64,000 nucleotides of DNA from Actinokineospora baliensis (GCF_016907695.1 NZ_JAFBCK010000001.1:4266001-4330000); one strand, 5' to 3'; shown: positions 8,988-17,943, counted from the first letter of the stretch. Made by a program: numbers and translations. The notes: a model not told the origin generated them from the letters alone.

Positions 8988-9247
8988 CAGCGCACTCCAG
9001 GGTATCGCCCGAGTTTCCCCCGAGTTTCGCCGCCGCTTTGCGCCGTTCGGGGTATTGGGTCGGCATATCCTGTCATCCGCTCACCGCAATTTCCAGCGCC
9101 GGGTCAGATCGGTCACCGACCGCGTTTCCGGGCCTTCTCCCGTGCGCTCCGCGTAGTCATCGCTGAGCCTGATTCGCCTGTGCACACAGTGAGAACGCCT
9201 GGTAGTGGGCTTGTTGGCGCGACCGCGATTAGTCCTTTTGGGCGACC

Positions 9248-9277
9248 TTGACTCCCGTTGAGCCCGTATGCGATTGT
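9248..9277 (+). promoter_or_regulatory. Candidate promoter for the left biosynthetic operon
   Basis: TTGACT at 9248-9253 is followed after 18 nt by GATTGT (9272-9277), a plausible -35/-10 pair about 70 nt before the ligase start. It lies in the 360-nt divergent region 8988-9347, which is slightly less GC-rich than its surroundings and holds no gene I can support. Confidence 0.4.
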
Positions 9278-9347
9278 TTCAGCCAGTCAGGGCGGCTAAT
9301 GGACTCTCGCTACGGCGTTCGGCCTAGCAAAAAATGTGAAGGAACCA

Positions 9348-10748
9348 ATGGCGGGCGTAGAACTTCCGCTGGTGAATCAGCCTGCGGTGAACCCGGAATG
9401 GGTCGCCGACCTGCTGCTGCGCGGGCCGGGGGACAGCGTGCGGCTGCGGCTCGATCGGCCGATCGACACCGCGGCGCTGCGCCGATCGGTCGCGCGGGCG
9501 CAGGACCGGTTGCGCACCGCGGGGTTGGTACCGGGTGGCACTGTCGCATTGCGACTGCCGCCGTCGCTGGCCTACATCGCTTTCCTGCTCGCCGCGTGGC
9601 GCGTCGGGGCCCAGGTCGGCCTGATCGACCACCGGCTCACCCAGCACGAGGTGGACGGCGCGCTGGAGCGCCTCGGTGCGCAGTACGTCGTGGACGCCGA
9701 GTCGAGCGAGGGCCACCGGCTGTGCGGGTACGCCGAGGTGGTCGCCGGGGTGTCCGCCAGGGAGGGTGGCCGTCCGGCCGCGACGGACCACGCACTGGTG
9801 CAGTTCAGCTCCGGGTCGACCGGCGCGTCCAAGGTGATCGCCCGCACGTCCGATGACCTGATCGCCGAGTTGTCCCGCTATGACCGGCTTCCCGAGTTCC
9901 CGCGCGCGGGGGAGCGCGTGGTGTTGCTGTCGTCGATCGTGCACGTGCTCGGTCTGGTCGGCGGTCTGCTCAACGCGTTGCACACCGGCGCGGAGCTGGT
10001 CTTCCCGCGCAGGCTGACCGGCGAGGGCATCCTGGCCGCCGTCGCCGAGTCGGACCTGCCCACGACCATCATCGGCGTTCCGTTCCACGCCGAACTGCTC
10101 ACCTCGATCCCCGACCCGATCCCGCTTCCCCAGCTGCGCCGGATGATCGTCGCGGGTGAACTGGTCCGCCCGGCTGTCCCGCCGCGCTTCCGCGAGCGCT
10201 TCGGCGTGCCGCTGGGGACGATGTACGGGATGACCGAGATCGGCGTCATCGCCACCGACCTCGACGGCACCCGCTGGCCGTCGGTCGAACCGGCGCACGG
10301 CATGGACCTGCGGGTCAGCGGCGGCGAGCTGTGGATCGCCATGCCCGCGTCGCCGTACCTGGGCGCCCAGGACCCGACCCGGTTCGTCGACGGCTGGCTG
10401 TGCACGAAGGACGCCGCCGAACTCGACGGCGACCGGCTCACCGTGCTGGGCCGGCTGGACTCGCAGGTCTCCATCGGCGGCCTGAAGGTGGACTTGACCG
10501 AGGTGGAGCAGGCGATCGCGGCTCTGCCCGGGGTCCGCGAGGCCGTGGTCCTGCACGACGGCGGGATCCAGGCGTACCTGAGCCTGGTCGACGGCGCGAC
10601 CGTCGAGCGGGTCAAGGCCGCGCTCACCGAGACGCTCGCGCCGTTCAAGCGGCCGCGCAGGCTGGTGGTGCTCCCGGCGTTGCCCAGGACCGCCACCGGC
10701 AAGGTCGTGCGGGCGCCCGCGGCGCTCGCCGCGGCCGAATCCGCTTAA
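9348..10748 (+). CDS. ANL-superfamily acyl/aryl adenylating ligase
   Basis: A 466-residue AMP-forming ligase. The phosphate loop FSSGSTGASKV, the adenine region YGMTEIG, the hinge segment VLGRLDSQVSIGGLKV and the C-terminal catalytic lysine in TATGKV are all present, so it should adenylate a carboxylic acid and pass it to a thiol. ATG 9348 is preferred to GTG 9336 because GAAGG sits just upstream of it. It is the first gene of the operon and is followed by two carrier proteins, its likely acceptors. At 466 residues it is compact, nearer to aryl/acyl-CoA ligases than NRPS A domains. The acid cannot be read from the sequence; an aromatic acid is a reasonable guess. Confidence 0.85.
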   Translation: MAGVELPLVNQPAVNPEWVADLLLRGPGDSVRLRLDRPIDTAALRRSVARAQDRLRTAGLVPGGTVALRLPPSLAYIAFLLAAWRVGAQVGLIDHRLTQHEVDGALERLGAQYVVDAESSEGHRLCGYAEVVAGVSAREGGRPAATDHALVQFSSGSTGASKVIARTSDDLIAELSRYDRLPEFPRAGERVVLLSSIVHVLGLVGGLLNALHTGAELVFPRRLTGEGILAAVAESDLPTTIIGVPFHAELLTSIPDPIPLPQLRRMIVAGELVRPAVPPRFRERFGVPLGTMYGMTEIGVIATDLDGTRWPSVEPAHGMDLRVSGGELWIAMPASPYLGAQDPTRFVDGWLCTKDAAELDGDRLTVLGRLDSQVSIGGLKVDLTEVEQAIAALPGVREAVVLHDGGIQAYLSLVDGATVERVKAALTETLAPFKRPRRLVVLPALPRTATGKVVRAPAALAAAESA

Positions 10749-10779
10749 GCACCAACCGCACAAGACAGGGGAGTCAGCG

Positions 10780-11049
10780 ATGAGGGATCAGCTCCGGGAG
10801 TTCGTGCTCGACACGCTGCGCGAGATGAACTACGACGTCAGCGAGGTCACCGGGGACACCGACCTCGGCCCGGCGGGCCTGGACCTGGAGTCGTTGGCGC
10901 TGGCCGACCTCGCCGTGCAGATCGAGGACAAGTACCAGATCAAGTTCGGCGACGACGACATGGAGTCGCTGGCGCTGATGAACCTCGACGAGTTCGTCGA
11001 CGCGCTCGCCGGGCGGCTGGCCGCCAGCCCCGCCGAGACCACGTCCTGA
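10780..11049 (+). CDS. Acyl carrier protein 1
   Basis: An 89-residue carrier protein. The phosphopantetheine serine lies in LDLESLALADL, preceded by the usual acidic helix and followed by a recognition helix ending VQIEDKYQIKF. A GGGGAG precedes the ATG. It lies 31 nt after the ligase and 1 nt before a second carrier protein, and should be activated by the PPTase at 24849. Confidence 0.9.
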   Translation: MRDQLREFVLDTLREMNYDVSEVTGDTDLGPAGLDLESLALADLAVQIEDKYQIKFGDDDMESLALMNLDEFVDALAGRLAASPAETTS

Positions 11050-11050
11050 C

Positions 11051-11293
11051 ATGGCGGTCCCCCCGGACCGGGCCGAGGTCGTGGCCATGCTCAGCGGGTT
11101 CGGCGACCGCGCGACCGGCGAGGTCGGCGAGTCGCTCGACTCCCTGGAGCTGACCTGGCTGATCGCCCAGGTCGAGCAGCGCTACGGCGTGGAGCTCGAC
11201 CTGTCCGACGAGGTGTTCGCGGGCATGGCGACGGTCACCGGCGCGGTGGACACCCTGGCCAAGGTCCTCCCCGGGGCCGACGGCCATGGCTGA
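11051..11293 (+). CDS. Acyl carrier protein 2
   Basis: An 80-residue carrier protein with the attachment serine in ESLDSLELTWLI and the expected second helix VEQRYGVELDL. It starts 1 nt after the first carrier protein's stop and overlaps the ketosynthase start by 8 nt. Two adjacent, dissimilar carriers suggest separate cargo or partners, for example starter and extender chains. Confidence 0.88.
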   Translation: MAVPPDRAEVVAMLSGFGDRATGEVGESLDSLELTWLIAQVEQRYGVELDLSDEVFAGMATVTGAVDTLAKVLPGADGHG

Positions 11294-12329
11294 TCGACCC
11301 GTCCTGCTCACCGCGGTGGCGGCGCGCACCGCGTTCGGCGACCACACCGCCCTGCTGGCGCGGGGGTTCGCCGGGGTGCCCGCGTTCACCCCGGTGACCC
11401 GCTTCAGCACCGCGGGCCGCCGTACCGAGCACGCCGCGACGTTGCCCGGGTCTCCTTCCCTGGTGGACGAACTCGTTCGCGTGCTCGAACAGGTATACCC
11501 CGCAGACGGCGCGCAGGTTCCACTCTTGTTGGCCGCGCACGCCGACGCGGGGAACCGGGCCCTGGCCGAGGAGGTGGCGGCCAGGACCGGGTCACCGGAG
11601 GTGCCCCGGGTCTACACCGGAGCGTGCGTCGCGGCGACCTCCGCGGTGGCCGACGCGGCGACGATGATCGCCACCGGGCGGGCCGAGCGGGTGCTGGTCG
11701 CCGCGGGCTACCTGGTCGAGCCTTCGACCTTCGCGTTGTTCGACGCCGGGCGGGCGTTGTCGCGCGACGGTCGGGTGCGGCCGTTCAGCGCGGGCAGGCA
11801 GGGGATGCTGCTCGGCGACGGTGTGGCCGCCGTGCTGCTGGAGGCCGAGAACCCGCGTCCGCTGGCCAGGCTCGCCGGATGGGCGCGTTCCGGGGACGCT
11901 TACCACGTCTGCAAACCGCGCCCGGACGGGACCGGCCTGGCACGGGCGATCCAGGGCGCGGTCGACCGGGCGGGATTGTCCACATCGGACATCGATTACA
12001 TCAACGCGAACGGCACCGGTACCGGCTTCAACGACGCCGCCGAGGTGGCCGCGCTGCGGTTGGTGGGGCTCGACCGGGTGCCGGTGAGCTCCACCAAGTC
12101 CGTGCACGGCCACGCGCTGGAGGCGTCCGGGCTGGTCGAACTGGTGGTCACGGCGCTGGCCATGCGGACGGGCACGTTGCCGGTGAACTCCGGGTTCCTC
12201 GGTGCCGACCCGGAGTGCGCGGTGGAGTTGGTCGTCGACGGGCCGCGTCAGGTGAGTGTGGGCCACGCGCTGACCGTGAACTCCGCGTTTGGCGGCGCCA
12301 ACACGGCCTTGCTGCTGGAGGCCGCGTGA
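11286..12329 (+). CDS. Beta-ketoacyl synthase with His-to-Asn substitution
   Basis: A 347-residue thiolase-fold ketosynthase, shorter than FabF (~410). The nucleophile Cys114 (GACVAATSAV) and the second catalytic His276 (KSVHGHALEASG) are present, but the first histidine of the usual HGT motif is Asn242 (NANGTGTGFND). It could therefore be impaired in decarboxylative condensation, or act as an acyltransferase or non-canonical synthase. The N-terminal region is reduced. It overlaps the carrier protein upstream and the short KS-like gene downstream (GTGA), suggesting stoichiometric expression with the latter, possibly as a heterodimer. A second, canonical KS follows at 14430. Confidence 0.85.
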   Translation: MADRPVLLTAVAARTAFGDHTALLARGFAGVPAFTPVTRFSTAGRRTEHAATLPGSPSLVDELVRVLEQVYPADGAQVPLLLAAHADAGNRALAEEVAARTGSPEVPRVYTGACVAATSAVADAATMIATGRAERVLVAAGYLVEPSTFALFDAGRALSRDGRVRPFSAGRQGMLLGDGVAAVLLEAENPRPLARLAGWARSGDAYHVCKPRPDGTGLARAIQGAVDRAGLSTSDIDYINANGTGTGFNDAAEVAALRLVGLDRVPVSSTKSVHGHALEASGLVELVVTALAMRTGTLPVNSGFLGADPECAVELVVDGPRQVSVGHALTVNSAFGGANTALLLEAA

Positions 12330-12823
12330 ACGCCCCCGTCGTCCCGGTCGTGGCGTCGGCGCGCTGGCCGGAGTCCGATGTGGACACCGTGACCCCGGTG
12401 ACCGGGTTCGTGGTGTCCACCTTCAACCCGCTGGTGGCCGAGGTCGCGGCCCGGTGCCTGGCCGGGCACCCGCTCGCCGAGCGGACCGCGATCGTGCTGG
12501 CCAGCGCCACCGGTGACCGAACCAGCGCCGAGGCCGTCGCCGAGGCGGTGGCCGCGGGCACCAGGGTGGCGCCGCTGCTGTTCTTCCAGTCCAACCCCAA
12601 CGCGGTGCTCGGCCACGTCGCCGCGCGGTGGGGGCTGACCGGTCCGGTGGTGTGCACCAGCCCCACCGGGGACCCGATGGCGGACGCGCTGGCGTGCGCC
12701 GACCTGCTGTTCGCCTCGGGTGAGGCGGACGCGGCACTGGTGATCACCGCCGAACTGGCGGACGACCGAGGCGGAACCGACCGGGCGCACGCCGTCCTGG
12801 TCACGGCGAGGGAGCGGGCATGA
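12326..12823 (+). CDS. Short ketosynthase-like protein (Ketoacyl-synt_2 type)
   Basis: A 165-residue protein starting at a GTG that overlaps the KS stop. Segments FFQSNPNAVLGHVAARWGLTGP and the following helix, strand and helix (ALACADLLFASGEADAALVI) resemble the N-terminal half of beta-ketoacyl synthases of the Ketoacyl-synt_2 type, as in chain-length-factor-like proteins of aryl polyene clusters. At the nucleophile position the sequence reads TSPTGDP, with no cysteine, so it is unlikely to be catalytic. It probably pairs with the KS encoded just upstream. Family assignment rests on motif resemblance. Confidence 0.65.
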   Translation: MNAPVVPVVASARWPESDVDTVTPVTGFVVSTFNPLVAEVAARCLAGHPLAERTAIVLASATGDRTSAEAVAEAVAAGTRVAPLLFFQSNPNAVLGHVAARWGLTGPVVCTSPTGDPMADALACADLLFASGEADAALVITAELADDRGGTDRAHAVLVTARERA

Positions 12824-14433
12824 CAGCCACGAGCATCCGGGCCACGATGGCCCGCGATCCGGAACTGGGCGCGGGCAGCGTGCTGACCACCCTGGTGGCG
12901 CTGGGCGGCGATCTGGACCGGCCGACCTTCACCTTCGACACCGCCGTCGAGCAGATCCCGGCGTGGACCGCGCTGACCGTGCGCCAACTCGACGAGCGGG
13001 TGCGCGCGCGGGCGGCTGCGCTGCACGCCATCGGCATCGGCAGGCGCGACCCGGTCGCGGTCACCGCCACCAGCGCCGCCGACAACATCCTCACGTTCCT
13101 GGCCCTGGCCAGGCTCGGTGCCATCCCCGCGCTGATCAACGCCAAGCTCGCACCCGAGATCACCGCGCTCTACGTCACCCGGCTCGGCGCCGTCGGTGTC
13201 CTCGCCGACGCCGCCCGCCGCGAAGCGCTCGCCCCGCACGGGCTGACGCTGCTCACCCCGATCGAGGAACTCGGCAACGCCGACCCGTCGGCGGCCCCCG
13301 AGCCCTACCGCTTCTTCCGCGACGACCCGGTGGCCATCACGCACTCCTCCGGCACCACCGGTGTCCCGAAAGCCGTGCTGCACTCGCATTCCAGCCTGTT
13401 CGCCGCCAACCGGCACCGGCTGCGGATGCCCAAGGCGCAGGGCACCGACCGGATCCTGTCGGCGCTGCCCGCCCCGCACGCCGCGACCCTCATCGCGCTC
13501 AACCTGGCCCTGGCCAGCGAGAGCCAGCTGCTCGCGCTCTCGGCCCAGACCGGGGCGACGGTGGTGGACGCCATCGAGAGGTGGCGCCCCAGTGGCGTAC
13601 TCGGCTTCGCGGCCACCTGGTCGGAGATGGCCAAGACCGACCTGCGCGGCCGCGACCTGGACTCGGTCGCCCTGTGGTGGAACACCGGCGACTGCGCCCA
13701 CGAGGCCCACATCCGCAGGCTGATCTCCCTCGGCTACCGCGAGGTGTCCACAAAGGAAGGTCGGGTGCGCAGGCCGGGTTCGGCCTTCATCGACGGCCTC
13801 GGCTCCAGCGAGATGGGCCACTCGCACTTCTACATCACCCACACCACCGAGACCAACCGGTACGGCCGTTGCATCGGCCGCCCGCACACCTTCGCCGAAC
13901 CCGTCGTGCTCGACCCGGACGGCAACGAGCTGCCACCGGGCGAAGTGGGGGAGTTGGGCACGAAGTCCCCGACGCTGTCGCTGGGCTACTGGAACGACTC
14001 GGTGACCACCTACCGCACCCGCGTCCGCGGCTACTTCCTCACCGGGGACCTGGTCTACCGCGACGAAGAGGGCTACTTCTACCACGTTGACCGGCTGGTC
14101 GACTCCGTCGACCTCGGCGGCGGCAAGCGCTTGCACACGGCCCTGTCCGAGGAGCGCGTCCTCAACGCGTGCCCCGACGTCGCCGACTGCACCGTGGTCG
14201 CCGTCCGCACCGACAGCGGTGTCGTCACCGATGTCCTGCTCCAACTCGATGCCGCGGGCGACCCCGACGCCGACCGGGCTGAGGCGGTCCGCGCGGCTCT
14301 GGGGCCGGACGTCGCCGCGACGGTGCGCGAGGTCGTGGTCGTCGACGAGGACCGGATTCCGTTGGGCCCCACCGGCAAGGTCCGCAAGGTCGCGCTGCGC
14401 GAGCAGTACCTGCAGAGCCTGGGCGCGAGATGA
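12820..14433 (+). CDS. ANL-superfamily ligase 2
   Basis: A 537-residue AMP-forming ligase with the P-loop HSSGTTGVPKAVLHSH, a GLGSSEMGH substrate/adenine region, the hinge VDRLVDSVDLGGGKR and the catalytic lysine in PTGKVRK. It overlaps the genes on both sides (ATGA in each case). The family activates acids as acyl-adenylates for transfer to CoA or carrier proteins. Homologues in the cremeomycin, triacsin and avenalumic acid pathways (CreM, Tri17, AvaA6) instead use nitrite and an amine; because a nitrite-forming gene pair lies downstream (29.9-33.1 kb), that alternative is worth testing but is not shown by the sequence. Confidence 0.85.
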   Translation: MTATSIRATMARDPELGAGSVLTTLVALGGDLDRPTFTFDTAVEQIPAWTALTVRQLDERVRARAAALHAIGIGRRDPVAVTATSAADNILTFLALARLGAIPALINAKLAPEITALYVTRLGAVGVLADAARREALAPHGLTLLTPIEELGNADPSAAPEPYRFFRDDPVAITHSSGTTGVPKAVLHSHSSLFAANRHRLRMPKAQGTDRILSALPAPHAATLIALNLALASESQLLALSAQTGATVVDAIERWRPSGVLGFAATWSEMAKTDLRGRDLDSVALWWNTGDCAHEAHIRRLISLGYREVSTKEGRVRRPGSAFIDGLGSSEMGHSHFYITHTTETNRYGRCIGRPHTFAEPVVLDPDGNELPPGEVGELGTKSPTLSLGYWNDSVTTYRTRVRGYFLTGDLVYRDEEGYFYHVDRLVDSVDLGGGKRLHTALSEERVLNACPDVADCTVVAVRTDSGVVTDVLLQLDAAGDPDADRAEAVRAALGPDVAATVREVVVVDEDRIPLGPTGKVRKVALREQYLQSLGAR

Positions 14434-15704
14434 GACCGGCCGCGGCGATCACCGGGATCGGACTGGTCACTCCGCTGGGCCGCAAGCCCGCTGACGTGTT
14501 CGACGCCCTGTGCGTCGGCCGTTCGGGCGTCGTCACCCCACCCGAGGGGCACCCGCTGGCCGGACTGCTCGACGCGGCGGGCATCGCGCCCGACATCGAC
14601 CCGACCGAGGTCATGGACGCCAAGTCCGCCAAGGCCGTCGACCGGTTCGTGCTCCAGGCCATGGCCGCCGCCGATGACGCGCTTGCCGACGCCCGGATCA
14701 CCGTGGGCACCGATGTCGACCCGGAACGGGTCGCTATCGTCGTGTCCACCGGCGGTGCGGGACTGGAGACCTACGAGCACTTCGCCACGCAACGCCAGGA
14801 ACGCGGTCGCGCCAAGGTGAGCCCGTACCTGCTGCCCGGGATGCTCGCCAACATGGCCGCCGCCCGGATCGCCATCAAGCACGGCATCCGCGGCCACAGC
14901 GCGTGCATCGCCACCGCGTGTGCCGCCGGTGCGCAGTCGATCGCCGAGGCGCTTCGGCTCATCCGCGGTGGTGAGGCCGATGTGGTGGTGTGCGGCGGCA
15001 GCGACACCGCACTGCACCCGACCGTGGCCTCCGCGTTCGCCAACGCTTGGGCGCTCGCCCGTGGCTGGGGCGCTGATCCTGCGGCCGCGAGCAGGCCGTT
15101 CGACAAGCGGCGCAACGGGTTCGTCCTCGGCGAGGGCGCGGGCGTCCTGGTCGTCGAGCGGGCCGACTTCGCCGATGCCAGGGGCGCGGCCGCTTACGCG
15201 GACCTGCTCGGCTGGGCCGTCACCACCGACGCCCACCACCCGACCACCCCCAGGCCCGACGGCGAGGGCGCCGCGGCGGTCATGCGCCGCGCCACCGCTG
15301 ACGCGGGCCTCACACCGTCTGATGTGGACTACATCAACGCGCACGGCACGTCGACACCACTCGGCGACGCCGCGGAGGCCGCCGCTGTGCGCGCGGTCTT
15401 CGGTGGCGACGGCCCCGCCGTCAGCTCCATCAAAGCGCTCACCGGACACATGCTCGGCGGTTCCGGCGCCGTCGAGGCCGCCGTGACCGCGTTGTCGGTC
15501 GCGGGCGGTGTCCTGCCACCCACGTACAACCTCGACGAGCCCGACCCGGACTGCGCGCTCGACCACGTGCGGGGCGCTCCGCGCGTGGGGCCGGTCCGCG
15601 CGGCCCTGTCCAACTCCTTCGCCTTCGGCGGCCACAACGTGAGCCTCGCGATAGGCACCCCAGGCACCCGACTGACCCGCCAACCCACCCGTCCAGCGCA
15701 GTAG
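14430..15704 (+). CDS. FabF-type beta-ketoacyl-ACP synthase (KAS II)
   Basis: A 424-residue ketosynthase of full FabF length. The catalytic triad is intact: Cys164 (IATACAAGAQS), His305 (NAHGTSTPLGD) and His340 (IKALTGHMLGGSG). It should catalyse decarboxylative condensation of malonyl-ACP onto an acyl chain. It starts at an ATG overlapping the ligase stop. No ketoreductase, dehydratase or enoylreductase gene lies in the window, so any reduction must use outside enzymes. With the neighbouring Cys-Asn-His KS it resembles the multi-KS arrangements of discrete highly reducing type II PKS pathways. Confidence 0.93.
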   Translation: MRPAAAITGIGLVTPLGRKPADVFDALCVGRSGVVTPPEGHPLAGLLDAAGIAPDIDPTEVMDAKSAKAVDRFVLQAMAAADDALADARITVGTDVDPERVAIVVSTGGAGLETYEHFATQRQERGRAKVSPYLLPGMLANMAAARIAIKHGIRGHSACIATACAAGAQSIAEALRLIRGGEADVVVCGGSDTALHPTVASAFANAWALARGWGADPAAASRPFDKRRNGFVLGEGAGVLVVERADFADARGAAAYADLLGWAVTTDAHHPTTPRPDGEGAAAVMRRATADAGLTPSDVDYINAHGTSTPLGDAAEAAAVRAVFGGDGPAVSSIKALTGHMLGGSGAVEAAVTALSVAGGVLPPTYNLDEPDPDCALDHVRGAPRVGPVRAALSNSFAFGGHNVSLAIGTPGTRLTRQPTRPAQ

Positions 15705-15720
15705 CCGCAGAGGTCAAACG

Positions 15721-16740
15721 ATGCACGTACAAGCCATAGACCACGTCGAGTTCTACGTCGGTGACGCCGATGAGGTGGCCGCCACGCTGCGCGCCCAGTA
15801 CGGCTTCCGGCTGCACGGGTGGGTGCGCGACCAGCCCGACCACTACTCCGTCCTGCTGCGCCAGGGGTCGATCCACGTGCTGCTCACCAGCGCGCGCGCC
15901 GACACCCACCCGGCGGCGGCCTACGTCGCCGCGCACGGCGACGGCCTGGCCACGGTCGCCCTGTCCACCGACGACCCGGCCGCCGCGCTGGCCGAGGCGC
16001 TGACCAGGGGCGCGACCGAGGACGGCACCCGGATCACCGGTTTCGGCGACGTCGGCCACGTCTTCGTCAGCCCGGGCGCGATCCTGTCCACAGTGGAGCT
16101 CGCGGACGAGGTCGACGACACCGCGCTGGACCTGCTCGACGCCGTCGACCACATCGCCGCCTGCGTCGGCCCCGGCGAGCTGGACCCGACCGTCGAGTAC
16201 TACGAGCAGGTCCTGGGCTTCAAGCAGATCTTCGAGGAGCACATCGAGGTCGGCGGCCAGGCGATGAACTCCAAGGTCGTGCAGAGCGTGTCCAAAGAGG
16301 TCACGCTGACCCTGCTGGAGCCCGACACCACCGCCGAACCCGGTCAGATCGACGACTTCCTCGCCGCCCACCACGGGCCCGGCGTGCAGCACCTGGCGTT
16401 CCGCACCGACGACATCGCCACGGCCGTGCGCACCCTGCGCGAGCGCGGCGTCGGCTTCCTGAGCACCCCGGGCAGCTACTACGACGCGTTGGCCGAGCGC
16501 TTCGACCACGTCGCGGTGCCGGTGGAGCAGTTGCGCGAGCTCAGCATCTTGGTCGACCAGGACAACGAGGGCGAGCTGTTCCAGATCTTCACCCAGACCA
16601 CCCACCCCCGCCGCACGCTGTTCTTCGAGGTCATCGAACGCCTCGGCGCGCTCACCTTCGGCAGCGCCAACATCAAGGCGCTCTACCAGGCCGTCGAGCG
16701 CGAGCGCAACGGGGAGAACGCGCGAGGAGCAGCCCAGTGA
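15721..16740 (+). CDS. hmaS: 4-hydroxymandelate synthase (HPPD-like dioxygenase)
   Basis: A 339-residue vicinal-oxygen-chelate Fe(II) dioxygenase of the 4-hydroxyphenylpyruvate dioxygenase family. Candidate iron ligands are the His in AVDHIAACV, the His in VQHLAFRTDDI and the Glu in FFEVIERLG. The C-terminal helix reads TFGSANIKALYQAVERE, which fits hydroxymandelate synthases better than the GFGxGNFKALF of true HPPDs. It turns 4-hydroxyphenylpyruvate into 4-hydroxymandelate. A GAGG precedes the ATG. Hydroxymandelate oxidase in the same cluster supports the call; HPPD is the alternative. Confidence 0.85.
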   Translation: MHVQAIDHVEFYVGDADEVAATLRAQYGFRLHGWVRDQPDHYSVLLRQGSIHVLLTSARADTHPAAAYVAAHGDGLATVALSTDDPAAALAEALTRGATEDGTRITGFGDVGHVFVSPGAILSTVELADEVDDTALDLLDAVDHIAACVGPGELDPTVEYYEQVLGFKQIFEEHIEVGGQAMNSKVVQSVSKEVTLTLLEPDTTAEPGQIDDFLAAHHGPGVQHLAFRTDDIATAVRTLRERGVGFLSTPGSYYDALAERFDHVAVPVEQLRELSILVDQDNEGELFQIFTQTTHPRRTLFFEVIERLGALTFGSANIKALYQAVERERNGENARGAAQ

Positions 16741-17648
16741 CCGCCGAGTTGACCGACCAGTACGCCCTCACCGACGCCGAGCGCGCCCTGCTGCCCACCG
16801 ACGACGAGGTCGCCGAGTACGCCGCCCGCGGCTGGTACCTGACCCGCAAGCTGTTCTCCGACAACGAGATGGACGCCCTGGTCGAGGCAACCGAGCGGTT
16901 CTACGCCGGGCACACCGACCGCCGGTTACCGCTGCGCCCGCCGAACCTGGCGTACTGGACACCGGAGAAGGGCGATGTGCAGCGGCACAACGACTACGTC
17001 CACTTCGAGAACGACGAGGTCGCCGCGATCCTGCGCAAGCCGCTGCTCGGCGCGGTCGCCGCGCGGCTGGCGCGGGCCGAGGAGATCCGGGTCTGGCAGA
17101 GCACCCTGATCTTCAAGCCGCCGCGCCCGGAGGAGCAGTCCAACCAGGTCCCCTGGCACATGGACCGGCACTACTGGCAGACCTGCACCTCCGAGCGGAT
17201 GCTCACCGCGTTCATCCCGTTCCACGACTGCGGCGAGCGCATGGGCACCATCACCATGGTCGACGGCAGCAACACCTGGGAAGAGATCCCCGGCGACGAC
17301 TCCACCCGGCACTTCGCCCACCGCGACAAGGCCGAGCTCGAGCAACTGCTGGCCGCCAACGCCGCGCACAACGGCGCCGAGGTCCGCAAGATCCCCATGA
17401 TCATCCCCAAGGGCCACGTCAGCTTCCACCACTGCCGCACCTACCACGGCAGCGGCGCCAACCTCGCCGACCTCCCCCGCCGCGCCATCTCCCTGCACCT
17501 GCAGGACGGCGACAACCGCTTCCGCCCCTACCTCAAACCCGACGGCACCCCCGTCTTCTACAACCACGACGTCCTGGTCCGCCGCAACGACGAGGGAATG
17601 CCCGACTACACCGACCCCACCTACTGCCCCACCCTCTGGCGCTCCTAA
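16737..17648 (+). CDS. Phytanoyl-CoA dioxygenase-family Fe(II)/2-oxoglutarate oxygenase
   Basis: A 303-residue PhyH-type oxygenase starting at a GTG overlapping the hmaS stop (GTGA). The metal triad is H141-x-D143 (PWHMDRHYW) and H237 (TYHGSGAN), followed by the 2-oxoglutarate-binding Arg in RRAISLHLQ. Such enzymes hydroxylate, desaturate or halogenate substrates; with Asp at the ligand position, halogenation is unlikely. It is the last gene of the operon, just before a strong terminator, and is probably a tailoring enzyme. Substrate unknown. Confidence 0.9.
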   Translation: MTAELTDQYALTDAERALLPTDDEVAEYAARGWYLTRKLFSDNEMDALVEATERFYAGHTDRRLPLRPPNLAYWTPEKGDVQRHNDYVHFENDEVAAILRKPLLGAVAARLARAEEIRVWQSTLIFKPPRPEEQSNQVPWHMDRHYWQTCTSERMLTAFIPFHDCGERMGTITMVDGSNTWEEIPGDDSTRHFAHRDKAELEQLLAANAAHNGAEVRKIPMIIPKGHVSFHHCRTYHGSGANLADLPRRAISLHLQDGDNRFRPYLKPDGTPVFYNHDVLVRRNDEGMPDYTDPTYCPTLWRS

Positions 17649-17661
17649 CAGTTCCGCACCC

Positions 17662-17701
17662 TGCGAAATAGCCCGGACCTCCACCTCCGGGCTATTTCGC
17701 A
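17662..17701. terminator. Strong terminator of the left biosynthetic operon
   Basis: A perfect 16-bp stem (17662-17677 with 17686-17701) with an 8-nt loop begins 14 nt after the oxygenase stop codon. Confidence 0.9.
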
Positions 17702-17799
17702 TGCCTAAACAATCAATTCACCCCACCGCCAAATCACCCTACCCGCTCACCAAACCCACTCACCAAACCCACTCACCAAACCCACTCACCCCTGTTCCT

Positions 17800-17943
17800 G
17801 CTCGATGGGGCGAACTTGTTTTGCGTGGGGGAGCGCCACCCGTAGCGTTACCAGCTGCAGGGCCACGCTTTTCGGCCCCTGCTTTGCGGACCTGCCACGG
17901 GTGGTGCAGGGGCCCCGCGCAAAACAAGTTCGCCCCATCGAGC
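17800..17943. repeat. 144-nt imperfect palindrome with 26-bp perfect arms
   Basis: Arms 17800-17825 and 17918-17943 are exact inverted copies (26 bp). Inside them a second, imperfect pair (GCGCCACCCGTAG near 17832 and CCACGGGTGGTGC near 17895) extends the stem. The element lies in the 403-nt convergent gap 17649-18051 between two operon ends and contains no gene I can support. It could be a miniature inverted-repeat or intergenic palindromic element. Confidence 0.75.

Noticed and set aside
15721..16740. Homogentisate-pathway 4-hydroxyphenylpyruvate dioxygenase
   Set aside because: The C-terminal helix and the presence of hydroxymandelate oxidase in the cluster favour hydroxymandelate synthase; no homogentisate dioxygenase gene is nearby.
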